Of a DNA stretch of 64,000 bases, positions 50,351 to 61,661 are shown in pieces. Origin of the DNA: Rugalucina vietnamica. Its lineage: Eukaryota; Mollusca; Bivalvia; Lucinida; Lucinidae. The stretch covers positions 37,228,329 to 37,292,328 of the forward strand of contig OZ024880.1 of assembly GCA_964017185.1 (NCBI GenBank), read 5' to 3'. The notes beneath the pieces are model-generated. The model did no database searches. It saw only the letters and a list, made by a program, of their open reading frames with translations, and was not told the origin of the DNA. Every line of letters begins with the position of its first letter. Position 1 is the stretch's first letter. The position numbers and the translations under genes are program-made.

Positions 50351-50499
50351 CCAATGGGCAACCAGCTGATTCCATGACATTGACTTGCTGTACTCGCAAC
50401 CGACAGTTTAGAGCTAGAAATGGCCTAGTCAGCCATCAAAGAACTCACCAACACACACGAACCTATTCAAAAAATAATGATGGTCTTTCTCATTCGTGA
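50351..50499 (+). pseudogene. C-terminal fragment of a LINE ORF, second half
   Basis: Continues the frame of 34692-34815: NGQPADSMTLTC, then a decayed C2H2-like finger (FRARNGLVSHQRTH) in which the second zinc Cys appears as Arg, then TGA at 50497. The FRAR.GLxSHxRTH string is typical of the end of some invertebrate LINE proteins. The join across the insertion needs no added or lost base apart from the 6-bp duplication. Confidence 0.65.
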
Positions 50500-50504
50500 G
50501 AGAC

Positions 50505-52756
50505 GAACGACCACATGTATGGTCATGTCAGGCTATTGCCTCAGATTTTGTCAGTCGGTCAGCAGATACATGCACAGTGAATGGTTATGACAGGATGGTT
50601 CTTCAAATTTTGTCAGTCTTAATAAACACCTACATGTATGGTTATGCCAGAATGTTGTCTCAAAGATTGTCAGTCCGAATAAATATATAGCTACATGTAT
50701 GGTCACTTCAGGATGTTGCCCCATATGTTGTCTGTGCCAGTAAATAGGTACGTGTATGGTCATGTCAGGATGCAGCCTCAAATTTTGTCAGTGCCAGTAA
50801 ACAGCTACGTTACCTCATATTTTGTAGTGCCAGTGAACAGGTACATTAATGGTCATGTAAGAATGTAGCCTCGTATTTTGTCAGACCTAGTAAACAGCTT
50901 CAAGTATGGTCATGTCAGGATGTTGCCTTATACATTATCAGTCCCAGGAAATATGCAAATAGCTATATATATGGTCATGTCAGGATGTTTTCTCAAATTC
51001 TGTCAGTCCCAGAAAACAGCTAGATGTATGGTCATGTCAGGATATTGATGCAAATTTTGTCATTGATATTGATGTTGACTCAAATTTTATGAGTGCCAGT
51101 AAACAGCTACATGTATGGTCATGTCAGGATGTTGACTCAAATTTTATGAGTGCCAGTAAACAGCTACATGTATGGTCATGTCAGGATGTTAACTCAAATT
51201 TTGTCAGTCCAAGTAAACAGCTATACGAGTATGTACGGTCAAGTTGGGATGTTGTCTCAAAAGTTATTAGTCCAAGGTAACAGCTGCATGTATGGCCATG
51301 TGAGGATGTTCCATGAAATGATTTCAGTCCCAGTACATAGCTACATGTATGGCCATGTCAGGATGTTGCCTCAAACTTTGTCGGTCCCCACAAAAAAGAC
51401 CCAGTAGATCTGCATGTATGATCATTTCAGGAAGATGCTACAACTTATTTGTTCCATTAAATCACTACAAGTATGGCCATGTCAGTTTGTTGCCTCAAAT
51501 GCTGCCAGTCCAAGTAAATAGCTACATGTATGTCAGGGTGTTGCTTCAAATTTTGTCAGTATTAGTAAACAACTTAATGTATGGTCATGACAGGATGTGG
51601 CTACATGTATGGTTATAACAGGATGTTGCCTCGCGTTTTGTCAGTATCAGTAAATAGCTACATGTATGGTCATGTCAGGATGTTGCTTCAAATGTTGTCT
51701 GTGCAAGTAAACAGCTATTAGTCATGTCAGAATGTTGCTTCAAATTTTGTCCGTGCAAGTAAACAGCTTCTTGTATGACCATGTCAGGATGTTGCCTCAT
51801 ATTTTGTCAATGCCAGTAAACAGCTGTAGACTGTCAGTCCGAAATAAAGATACATGTATGATCATGTCAGGACAATGCCTCAAATTGTGTCAGACTCAGT
51901 AAATGGTATCTGTTTAGTCATGTCAGTATGTTACCTCAGATTTTGGCAGCCTAAGTAAACATATACATGTATTGTCATGTCAATATGTTGCCTTAAATTT
52001 TGTCAGAACCAGTGAATAGAGCTACATGTACATGTATACATGGTCATGCCAGGATGTTGCCTCAGTTTTTGTCAGTGCCAGTAAACAGCTACAGGTAAAC
52101 ATGGTCATGTCAGGATATTGCTTCGAATTTTGTCATTGCCAGTAAACAGTTATATGTATGGTTATGCTAGACTGTGTTGCTTCAAATTTTGTCAGCCCCA
52201 GTAAACAGCTACACATAAACATGGTAATGTCAGGATGTTGCCTCAAATTTTGTAAGTGCCAGTAAACAGCTACACATAAACATGGCCATGTCAGGATGTA
52301 GCCTCAAGTTTTGTCAGTGCCCGTAAACAGCTACACGTATGGTTATGTCAGGAAGTTGATTCAAATTTTGTTAGCGCCAGTAAACAGTTAAATTAATGTA
52401 TGGTCATGCCAGGATGTTGGCTCAAATTTTGTCAGCCCCAGTAAACAGCTACTTGTAAACATGGTAGTGTTCGGATGTTGCCTCAAATTTTGTCAGTCCC
52501 AGTAAACAGCTATATGTATGGTAATGTTAGGATGTCGTCTCAACTTTTGTCAGTCCAAGCGCACAGCTACTTGTATAACCATGTCAGGATATTGCTTTAA
52601 ATTTTGCCAGGGCCAGTAAACAGTTATATGTATGGTCATGTCAGGATGTTGCCTCAAATTTTGTCAGTCCCAGTATACAGCAACATGTATGGTCAGACCC
52701 AGTAAATACCACCTGTTTAGTCATGTCAGTATGTTGCCTCAAATTTTGGCAGCCTA
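50505..52756 (+). repeat. ~58-bp minisatellite, main block
   Basis: Roughly 36-38 units with words atgtatggtcatgtcaggat, gttgcctcaaattttgtcag and ccagtaaacagctac. Divergence between neighbours is substantial, so the array is old. Short ORFs in it are artefacts. It is broken at 52757 by an inverted-repeat element and resumes at 54277. Confidence 0.85.
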
Positions 52757-54276
52757 AAGTCCAATTCGCATGCGCAAAAAATACACGCGTGTAAATATAC
52801 TCTGGTGTGTAAATATACTCCGGTGTGCAAATCAACCTGTGAGTAAATTTAAATTGCGTTCGCATGGGTTTTATGACCAGGAGTATTTTTGTATGTAAAT
52901 AAATCATTTCTGGATTAAAACCTGTTCATTTTAAGTCCAATTCGCATGCGCAAAAAAAGCACACGTGTAAATATACTCCGGTGTGTAAATATACTCCGGT
53001 GTGCAAATCAACCTGTGAGTAAATTTAAATTGCGTTCGCATGGGTTTTATCACCAGGAGTATTTTTGTATGTAAATTTATCATTTCTGGATTAAAACCTG
53101 TTCATTTAAGTTTTCTGTATTTGCAAAACAAGAAGAGCTGCTTCAAGGTGTTCTTGTAGACTTTGGCAGCAGAGGAGAATCATGTAATGGTCAGGCATAA
53201 CCTTAACAGTTATACAGTTCCCTTTTATCATCCTCTCACATGGAATTACTATTAAAATGTCCCAAGAATCCTCACCAAGAATGATGAAGAAATAGTGTGG
53301 CTATCTGCACTCCATATGATCTAAAATGTGATGAATGGCAATAAACTCTTTCCACAGTTTAAGCAACTGTCATATAATCAGTTATGAACAAAAATGTGAA
53401 AATTTACAATCTAAAAGAAGAATATTGACTTGAAATAAAAATACTCATGGGTTAATTTTACTTTGCGTTCACATGGGACAAAATAGTAAATTTACACGTG
53501 TATTTGTAAAAATAAAATTAGCATCAGGAGTAAATTTACCCATATGTAAATATACCCCGGTGTGTATTTGCGTTCGCATGCGCCATTTGCTTACCCCCGA
53601 GTAAAATTTGAACATCGGAGTATATTTACATGCATGTATTTTTGGCGCATGCGAATTGGACTTTAGTCTTCTGTATTTGCCAAACAAGGAGAGGCTGCTT
53701 CAAGGTGTTCTTGTAGGACTTTGGCAGCAGAGGAGAATCATGTAGGACTTTGGCAGCAGAGGAGAATCATGTAATGGTCAGACTTAACCTTTACAGTTAT
53801 ACAGTTCCCTTTAATCATCCTCTCACAGGGAATTACTGTTAAAATGTCCCAAGATACCTAACCAAGAATGATGAAGAAATAGTGTGGCTGTTTGCACTCA
53901 ATAGGCTCTAAAATGTGTTGAATGGCAATAAACACTTATTTAGCAACAATGTCCACAGCTTCAGCAACTGTCATATAATCAGTTAAGAACAAAAAAATGT
54001 GAAAATTCATTATCTAAAAGCAGAATATTGACTTGAAATAAAAATACTCATGGGTAAATTTTACTTTTCGTTCGCATGGGACAAAATAGTAAATTTACAT
54101 GTATTTGTAAAAATAAAATTTGCATCTGGTCAGACCCAGGAGTAAATTTACCCATATGTAAATATACTCTGGTGTGTATTTGCGTTGGCATGCACCATTT
54201 GCTTACCCCAAGTAAAATTTGGACACCGGATTGCGGAGTATATTTACACGGGTGTATTCTAGGCGCATGCGAATTG
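52757..54276. mobile_element. Inverted-repeat element with internal duplications, inserted in the minisatellite
   Basis: AAGTCCAATTCGCATGCGC starts at 52757 and again at 52933 (a 176-bp direct copy of the left end). Its complement ends at 53663 and, lacking the last bases, at 54276. The right half (53110-53663) is duplicated at 53669-54276. The layout is left-left-right-right. Ends are rich in taaatatactccggtgtg words. No transposase. Confidence 0.75.
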
Positions 54277-54500
54277 TAAATAGCTGCATGTATGATCATG
54301 TCAGGATGTTGCTTAAAATCTTATCAGACCCTGTGCACAGCTACTTGCATGGTCATGTCAAGAAGTTGCTTCAATGTTTGTCCTGCCTAGTAAATAGCTA
54401 TTTACATGGTCGAAGTTGTCAGAATGTTGCCTCAAATTTTGCCAGCCCCAGAGAAAAGCTACACATAACCATGGTCATGTGAAAATGTTGCCTTGAATCT
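54277..54500 (+). repeat. ~58-bp minisatellite, right block
   Basis: Resumes with taaatagctgcatgtatgat and continues for about four units before unrelated sequence. Confidence 0.8.
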
Positions 54501-54693
54501 TGATTATTTATTAACACCATATATCTCAACTCATGTATCTTATGCTTTGGACACAATAAAAGTTTGTTGTGTATGATATCTGAAGTGCAGCTTCAATGCC
54601 AATTGATTAATATTATTATTAAATGAAAACTGATAAGACAATTGTCAGACTGCTCCTGCCCAGTGTGTACAAACCAATGATAAACTGCATTTG

Positions 54694-54902
54694 TGTCGCA
54701 ACATGAGAAAACTGGTCTTCAGGGTTTCCGACCAAGTCTGACACAAATCTGTCTGCACAGCCACAGTGGAAGGCTAAAAGACTGAACATCAGGATTTAAG
54801 AAGAAAGAGGGTTAATACTATCAGTGTTGTGAAATCAAAGGCACTGATCTGCATCTTTGTTTTCGCAGTGGCAAAAAGCTTGTTTTCTCATCACGTGGCT
54901 CA
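54694..54902. mobile_element. MITE family I, copy 4
   Basis: gtcgcaacatgagaaaactg at the left, gttttctcatcacgtggctc at the right. The inner gacacaaatctgtctgcac box is diverged. Confidence 0.7.
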
Positions 54903-55054
54903 TTTATAAATCTTCCAGGGAAATCAAAAGAAAACAAATAATTTGCACTAGGTTTTCAAATTTTATTTCTACATAAGATGAAAGAAATTTCAAAGAAATG
55001 CTGGAATTTCAGACAAGTAAATTGCGTAAAAAGGATAAAATAAAACATCTAGAC

Positions 55055-55337
55055 ATTACAAAAAACATGCCCATGCAATATACAGAATTTTTTTTTGTTG
55101 TACATGTAAAAATGAAAATTTTCACTGGAAAAATTTTGATATTTTCCTTATTGTTGCTCAAAACATAGATTGTGGGTACACGTTAGAACCGCCTTGGCGA
55201 GGCAGTTCTAACGAGTACCCACAATCTATGTTTAGGAGCAAAAATAAGAAAAATAGGTATACCCCCAAATACCGCAGTTTTGCTATATAAAAGTGGGGTT
55301 CAAGGGGTATACATTTCACGGACATGTTTTCCTGATG
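55055..55337 (+). mobile_element. Palindromic MITE family H, copy 6
   Basis: acatgcccatgcaatataca at the left, centre gaaccgccttggcgaggcag (55186-55205), right tttcacggacatgttttcct. Confidence 0.85.
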
Positions 55338-55770
55338 ACAGTAGAAAAAAAATGCAAATAATAAACAATTCCACAAGCAGACAGTATCACAGTCAGTTTA
55401 TATAACATTAAGTCAACTTCAAAACACACAACAATGAGTCAACTGAAAAACATTTTTTGTTTTTGCGTTTTATGAGAAACAAAAACAAAATTTGATTAAA
55501 AAAAATATCACAGTCAATTACAACACTAAGAAAAGAAGATTATAATTGCATTTAAAAATACATTGGATCACAAAGTGTGTCGTTGATGCTATATGTGGAT
55601 GTCATAAAAGGATAGGATGTCATTATTTGTTTTTCATTATAACATATATCATGGTGGAACAGATTAGTTAAGTTTTTAAATTTAGCATATCTACAATAAA
55701 GAGAATTATTCCAGAGTCATAACTAAACTTCTCCTCATAAGCACTTCGGTCTTTTAATAATTATATACTG
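55338..55770. other. Non-coding stretch downstream of the SEA gene
   Basis: AT-rich with no ORF. On the minus strand an ATTAAA word at about 55752-55757 could serve as polyadenylation signal for the gene ending at 56124; nothing further supports this. Confidence 0.4.
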
Positions 55771-56109
55771 TATTTGTTCTAATTAGCGCACATGATCCAA
55801 TAAGTGCACACCTTGACTGTTTCCAAAAAACATGTGCATAAGCGCACAGTGCTCGACTAGTATACTGATATTTTCACCAATTTTTACACATTGATACCAT
55901 ATTAAAACTTAACCTTAATCATCAATCAATATTTTGAATCGATTGGAACTCTTAAATATCATAATCAATGATACTTATGACTTGGTTATTTCAGCAGTTT
56001 ATGTGTTGTTTTTGTTCGTAGTGTGCGCTTATTAGAATGCTATTTTTGTAAATGCTACCTTAAGTTATTTTGAACAGTTAAGCACACTGTGTGCTAATTG
56101 GAACGAATA
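55771..56109. mobile_element. MITE abutting the SEA gene stop codon
   Basis: tatttgttctaattagcgca at the left pairs with tgctaattggaacgaata at the right (about 22-bp ends), 339 bp in all. Internal gtgcgcttattagaa and agcgcacagtgc words repeat the end motif. It lies 15 bp past the stop codon of the minus-strand gene, so it should form its 3' UTR. Confidence 0.7.
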
Positions 56110-56123
56110 AGGTAGTTGTAATC

Positions 56124-56653
56124 CTAAATCTCCATATCCTCTCTTATGCCTACTGGGGTCATAGATCGTTCAACATCACCGTCAGGGAAGGGAGAGTGGC
56201 TGTTGGAGCGTTGGTTACCTGCCCTTGCATTAGACCTTGCCCCTTGCTTGCCATTTGTCACAGCTGAAGAGCGAGGGAATTTGATGATCCTCATTGGTGC
56301 CCCAGTGTATGGAGTGCTGCCCTTGCGAGACGTAGCCTTTGATGGGCGTCGACCAGTGTCAATGCCAGTGGGTGGGGTAGCTGGCTTGGAGAATCTGTCT
56401 TCCTCAGCTTCCAAAGGTTCAATCAACCTGGGGGTGGGTGGGGTTCCTGGTAGGGGTTCTTTGTACATCTCAGTTGCCGTGGGAGCCACAGGGTTGTTTG
56501 TGAGGCTGTTAGGGTATGGGTCCAGGAAATAGGGGTTCCTGGGGGTGCCCACTTCACTGGGGGCTTTGCCCATGCTGGTGAAGGTGTTCTCTCTAGACAA
56601 GATGCCAGCTTTCTCGTTAGAATGACCAATGTAGTAGGTGCCTTCCTTCAGTA
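56124..56653 (-). CDS. SEA-domain membrane protein, last coding exon (cytoplasmic tail)
   Basis: Acceptor ttttcag at 56654-56660; the exon opens in phase 1 (last two bases of a codon) and runs 175 codons to TAG at 56124. The product starts LKEGTYYIGHSNEKAG and is rich in Pro, Ser, Thr and Arg with several TPP/PPTP runs and RRPSKATSRKG-like basic stretches. It has no globular domain and looks like a disordered signalling tail. It holds one RNPYF (NPx[YF]-like) site and a C-terminal MEI that fits a class II PDZ ligand loosely. The opposite strand is also open for 128 codons, a shadow. Phase and splice site match both the 45-nt exon and the membrane exon upstream, so the cassette can be skipped. 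Confidence 0.7.
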
Positions 56654-57197
56654 CTGAAAATATAAAGTAGTGAACATATGTACTACATTGTCAAATTAAG
56701 AGAGGCTTTTAAAGACAGTGAGCATATTTCAAGATCATTAAAGTATCTTTGGCTCATACTTTCACAGACACATTGGTTGCTGGTGTACTAATCAGAGCTT
56801 ACCACATGGGCATTTTAGTTATCGGGTGCATTATCAACCCAAGACTCCATTATCAAGCCTGAGAGCTTTGCTTGAGGGCTAATTATGGTTGAGGGTTGAT
56901 ACTAAGGGCGATGACCAAAATGACCATGAAACACATTATCAGGTTACGCAAACTGGAGGTTATCATGGGAAATATAGGTCTATTGTATATATAATGTCTT
57001 ATAAAGACAAGGTGTAACCAGCACAAACATTCAAACCACAGAGTCCTTTCTCGAATGTCTTTGACTCATTCTCGGCAGACATACATGTGATTTCAAACAA
57101 TTGTTATTCTCAATGGTTTAAATATAGATGAATGTATTAGGTTTGATGGTGGAAAATCAAGTTGTTTTTTTTATTAATATAACACCTTCATACTTAC

Positions 57198-57242
57198 AGT
57201 CTGACTGACTCCCAAGTTTACATGGCCTGACAGCAAGTGGAG
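57198..57242 (-). CDS. SEA-domain membrane protein, 45-nt cassette exon
   Basis: ttttacag acceptor at 57243-57250 and gtaagt donor at 57192-57197 bracket 45 nt. Read in phase 1 it gives (A)PLAVRPCKLGSQSD, no stop. Being a multiple of three with equal phases, it can be included or skipped. Short exons are easily false, but both splice sites are strong and the phase is exactly the one required. Confidence 0.55.
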
Positions 57243-57332
57243 CTGTAAAAGATGTGTCACATTGTGAGTAAACGAAAACAAAAGCTGGGCTCATGGTAAC
57301 AGAAAGTAACTAGAATTGTCAGAGAATCTGAC

Positions 57333-59192
57333 TATAGCCCCGCTTCTCAGCTTTTTTGCAGGGTGAAAAAAACAATGACAGGTAACTATCACAAGCTAGA
57401 TCTCGTCAATATTGATGCGCATACAAAATTTGGTCTGATTATGTCAATTTGTTCTCATGATATTGAACGGAAACAGAATTCTGACCTCAATAAAGGGCCA
57501 TAACTCCGTCAAAATTTTGCGAAAAATGACGGGTAACAATCCCAAGCTAGATCTTGTCAATGATGATGTGCATACAAAATTTGGACGGATTCTGTCAATT
57601 CGTTCTCAAGCTATTAAGCGGAAATGAAATTCTGAAGTCAATCAAGGGCCGTAACTCCGTCAAAATTTTGCGAAAAAATGATGGGTAACAATCCCAAACT
57701 AGATCTTGTCAATGATGACGTGCATACAAAAATTGGTCGGATTCTGTCAATTTGTTCTCAAGATATTGAGCAGAAACGAAATTCTGAAGTCAATCAAGGG
57801 CCATAACTCCGTCAAAATTTTGCGAAAAATGACGGGTAACAATCCCAAGCTAGATCTTGTCAATGATGACGTGCATACAAAATTTGGTCGGATTCTGTCA
57901 ATTCGTTCTCAAGATATTGAGCGGAAACGAAATTCTTACGTCAATCAAGGGCCATAACTCCGTCAAAATTTTGCGAAAAATGACGGGTAACAATCCCAAG
58001 CTAGATCTTGTCAATGTTGATGTGCATACAAAATTTGGTCAGATTCTGTCTATTCGTTCTCAAGATATTGAGCGGAAACGAAATTCTGACGTCAATCAAG
58101 GCCTGTAACTCTGTCAAAATTTTGCGAAAAATGACGGGTAACAATCCCAAGCTAGATCTTGTCAATGATGACCTGCATACAAAATTTGGTCAGATTCTGT
58201 AAACTGGTTCTCAAGATATTGAGCGGAAACAAAATTCTGACGTCAATTAAGGGCCGTAACTCTTGTCAATGATGACGTGCATACAAAATTTGGTCGGATT
58301 CTGTCAATTCGTTCTCAAGATATTGAGCGGAAACGAAATTCTTACGTCAATCAAGGGCCATAACTCCGTCAAACTTTTGCGAAAAATGACAGGTAACAAT
58401 CCCAAGCTAGATCTTGTCAATGTTGATGTGCACACAAAATTTGGTCGGATTCCGTCAATTCGTTCTCAACATATTGAGCGGAAACGAAATTCTGACGTCA
58501 ATCAAGGGCCGTAACTCCGACAAAATTTTGCGAAAAATGACGGGTAACAATCCCAAGCTAGATCTTGTCAATGTTGATGTGCACACAAAATTTGGTCGGA
58601 TTCCGTCAATTCGTTCTCAACATATTGAGCGGAAACGAAATTCTGACGTCAATCAAGGGCCGTAACTCCGTCAAAATTTTGCGAAAAATGACGGGTAACA
58701 ATCCCAAGCTAGATCTTGTCAATGTTGATGTGCACACAAAATTTGGTCGGATTCTGTCAATTCGTTCTCAAGATATTGAGCGGAAACGAAATTCTGACGT
58801 CAATCAAGGGCCGTAACTCCGTCAAAATTTTGCGAAAAATGACGGGTAACAATCCCAAGCTAGATCTTGTCAATGATGATGTGCATACAAAATTTGGTCG
58901 GATTCTGTCAATTCGTTCTCAAGATATTGAGCGGAAACGAAATTCTTACGTAAATCAAGGGCAGTAACTCTGTCAAAATTTTGCGAAAAATGACGGTCAA
59001 CAATCCCAAGCTAGATCTTGTCAATGTTAATGTACATACAAAATTTGGTCAGATTCTGTAAACTGGTTCTCAAGATATTGAGTGGAAATGAAATTTAGAC
59101 GGAATAACGGAATAACGGAATGACGGAAGGACGGAACGACGGAAGGACATGGTGAATCCAGTATAGCCCCACTTTTTCAAAGCGGGGCTATA
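57333..59192 (+). mobile_element. Family F Pearl-like element with 151-bp tandem core, in an intron
   Basis: Starts tatagccccgcttctc. About 11 units of 151 bp (aatcccaagctagatcttgt box), mostly over 95% alike by eye, with one truncated unit at 58258. An ACGG/ACGGAAT microsatellite lies at 59099-59149 and the terminal hairpin TATAGCCCC...GGGGCTATA at 59162-59192. It lies in the intron between the cassette and membrane exons, on the strand opposite to the gene. The run of 83-codon ORFs offset by 151 bp is an artefact of the monomer. Confidence 0.85.
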
Positions 59193-59472
59193 ATGAAAGG
59201 CTTTAAATTAAAGGGTAATACATTGGCTAGGTAGCGAAACAAAGATGTTTGTCAGCTGCTTAGTTATAAATAATAAATCAGGCTGTATAGGTTTTAAAAG
59301 AGATAAATCATTTAAGAAAGCAATTTGTCATCCTTTTATCATTTGTAAATGTTAAATGACTCAGTAACAGTTGGTTTTAAAATGGAATTATTAAAAAATT
59401 TCACCAGATGAAATGGTTTGTGTAGGAGACAAAATGACTTGCTGAACTAAGTGACAATGACATACTACCAAC

Positions 59473-59620
59473 CTTTTTCAGCTTTCTTCATCTGTTGTTT
59501 CTTACAGAACCAGACTGTCACACCAATAGTCACGATAACCATGATCAAACACACTAGACAGATTATAACGATGACAGTGACACTCAGGCCTTCCTCTGTT
59601 GCTGAGTCTTCTGAAGTCTC
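59473..59620 (-). CDS. SEA-domain membrane protein, transmembrane exon
   Basis: Acceptor ag at 59621-59622, donor gt at 59471-59472; 148 nt, opening in phase 0 and leaving one base. The product is an acidic juxtamembrane stretch ETSEDSATEEGLS, a ~26-residue hydrophobic helix (starts VTVIVIICLVCL, ends WFC) and a basic stop-transfer KKQQMKKAEK. Acidic outside and basic inside gives type I topology, matching a SEA domain outside and the long tail inside. The SEA exon at 61405-61586 ends in phase 0, so the join is clean. Confidence 0.75.
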
Positions 59621-59712
59621 CTAATACAAACAAGAAATAGGTGTCAATATAATATATAAGAAAACAAATGGTGGAAACTCCAGTTCTGCCTATAAACTAA
59701 GATAAGATATAC

Positions 59713-59862
59713 AGAATCCATCATAGATGTTCAGTGGAGATAGAAAAATCCCAACCAGAGGGTCCACCCGTTCCAGTGGGAAATGAGGCTCGCCTCGTTT
59801 CCCACTGGAACGGTGGACAGGAGGATTGGGATTTTCCTTTCTGAACACCTTGGATGGATTCT
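59713..59862. mobile_element. Foldback MITE in a SEA-gene intron
   Basis: agaatccatc...gttcag at the left and ctgaacacc...ggatggattct at the right. The inner stem is ccgttccagtgggaaatgag / ctcgtttcccactggaacgg, centred near 59792. Arms are about 65-70 bp. Confidence 0.75.
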
Positions 59863-60090
59863 TTTTCTTACATACTCCATTTAAATTTCTTTTACTGGTA
59901 ACATCACCTGGTACCGTGCTTTACCACTAGTAATGCTGTGTATATTGAGGAAATGACGTCAAATATAAATAAATCATTGTCACAGTCGACATAGATGTTG
60001 TTTTGGTTTGTTTTTATCTCAAGACGAGCGTGAATCAAGAATATTTGCTGTGAATTCATCCCAAAGGGGGGTACTTCCATATTAAAGCAG

Positions 60091-60345
60091 AACAGGTATG
60101 TGCCGCGGTAAAGCCCCCTTTTTTTAGTTTTATTAGCTCTGAATGCACCTACTTCTTCAGTTCGATTAGTTCTAAAAGCACCCACTTTTTCTGAATGCAC
60201 CCATTTTTCCCAGTTCGATCAGCTCTAAAGGTACAACTTTTAACTTTTACCATTCTTTCAGCTCTGAAGGCACCCACTTATTCAGTTTGATAAGCTCCGT
60301 AAGCCCCCTTCTTTTTAACATAGGGTGGCACATACATACCCATTG
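60091..60345. repeat. Degenerate ~45-50-bp repeats between short inverted ends
   Basis: ggtatgtgccgcggtaaagc at the left and gtggcacatacatacc at the right are inverted. Between them ttcagttcgat.agctctgaa..cacccac recurs four to five times. Intronic. Confidence 0.5.
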
Positions 60346-60376
60346 TATATGTGAGTACCCCCACACCCCATCTGGT

Positions 60377-60925
60377 TCATTTGCGTGCACAACTTCCCCA
60401 GGTAAATGTTACATTTGCGCACATAAGATTTTCTCAGGTAAATGGTAGGTTTGCCATCGCAAGACTGTATGGACAAGCCAAGCCCTCATTTCCCTTCCAA
60501 GCTTTATCTTTCTTGGTCATTTCATTATACAGATGGCATGCAAGCCACAGCCTGTGATTAATATGTGAATTAAAACTTGAGAAAGTATAAAGACAGCACT
60601 TGATGATGCCAAATGAAGAAAACAAAGTGCCCGAAAATGTAAATATGTCGCGGTTAATCTAAAACTAAAATTTGACTTTTAAGTGACTGTGCAAACCTGT
60701 TCGAACTCTTCCAAATGCAGGGCGGTGAACAGGGGTAACAGGGCTGATGTTTTATTTATCGTACCTTGATAAAATAAAATACCAGCGGCTGGCCAAGGAA
60801 AAGGCGCAAAAAACATGCACACAAATGTAACACTTAAACTGTGCGCAAATGATATAGATCTACATTTCTGCGCGCAAATAAAAACTGTGCGCAAACAAAT
60901 TTTTTGAAAAAAGTGAGCAAATGTA
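60377..60925. repeat. Possible inverted-repeat element with TTTGCGCAC words
   Basis: catttgcgtgcacaac, tttgcgcacata at the left; gtgcgcaaatga, gcgcgcaaat and gtgcgcaaacaaat at the right in opposite sense. Boundaries are uncertain. Intronic. Confidence 0.35.
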
Positions 60926-60944
60926 TTAGCACCAAAAGAACCTC

Positions 60945-61404
60945 ATCACTATCAATATCTCCACAGGTGATGCCATAGACCAGTCATGTATGGTATCAAT
61001 GTCAGGTCACAGCTCCATCTCCTTCCCCCCCCCCCCCCCCCCCCAGATAAAGATGGTAAACAATACTACATGACTTACAATTTCCCCACTCGAATAGTCA
61101 TGTACGAGATCAATGTCAGGTCATAGCCCCACCCCCTGATATAGATAGCAAACAGTAGCCAATCACTTACAATTTCTCCACAGGTGACTCCATAGAAAGT
61201 CTGGTTGTCAATAGTCATGTATGATGTCAATGTCAGGTCATAGCCCCACCCCCTGATAAAGATAGCAAACAGTAGCCAATCACTTACAATTTCTCCACAG
61301 GTGACTCCATAGAAAGTCTGGTTGTCAATAGTCATGTATGATGTCAATGTCAGGTCATAGCCCCACCCCCTGATAAAGATAGCAAACCGTAGCCAATCAC
61401 TTAC
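60945..61404 (-). repeat. Tandem copies of the 3' half of SEA exon B with donor sites
   Basis: Two exact-length 117-bp units (61288-61404, 61171-61287), a third, shorter one (about 61078-61170) and a diverged remnant (60945-61020, next to a C-run). Each unit holds the stretch encoding DLTLTSYMTIDNQTFYGVTC plus GEI and a gtaagt donor. The reading frame stays open from exon B through all of them (39 codons per unit) and stops at 61075. Intronic filler reads VSDWLLFAIFIRGWG between modules. Confidence 0.8.
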
Positions 61405-61586
61405 AATTTCTCCACAGGTGACACCATAGAAAGTCTGGTTGTCAATAGTCATGTATGATGTCAATGTCAGGTCATAGCCATCAAAGGAGTAGACGGTTGA
61501 GTTAGATATGCTATCACACATTGAGTAGGCTGTAGCGTTAACATCAGCAACCGAACCATCAATTACAAAGGTGACAACTATACTGC
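61405..61586 (-). CDS. SEA-domain membrane protein, SEA exon B (C-terminal half of domain)
   Basis: Acceptor tttttccag ends at 61587, donor gtaagt at 61399-61404; 182 nt, opening with the last two bases of a Gly codon and closing in phase 0. The product is (G)SIVVTFVIDGSVADVN through ...YGVTCGEI. Together with exon A it rebuilds GSIVV, matching the GSVVV site where SEA domains self-cleave between Gly and Ser during folding. The region after it has the expected length, one N-x-T and one N-x-S site, and two Cys (SMCDS, VTCGE) that may pair. An alternative acceptor 4 nt further in would break the phase. Downstream donors at 117-bp steps could lengthen it. Confidence 0.75.
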
Positions 61587-61661
61587 CTGGAAAAACAAAT
61601 GAACAATTGTGTTGCCATTGACTTGGTGCAGTGATGTAAGGGCAACAGATTTAACATACAA

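Noticed and set aside
50505..52756. Regular ~58-bp repeats, CRISPR-like at first sight
   Set aside because: The whole unit repeats with divergence and there are no unique spacers between constant repeats. Eukaryotic minisatellite.
56146..56532. 128-codon plus-strand ORF
   Set aside because: Antisense shadow of the proline-rich last exon of the minus-strand gene.
57706..58967. Row of 83-codon ORFs beginning MSMMTCIQ / MSMLMCTQ
   Set aside because: They recur every 151 bp, the monomer length, and overlap each other. They are frame echoes of the tandem unit, not genes.
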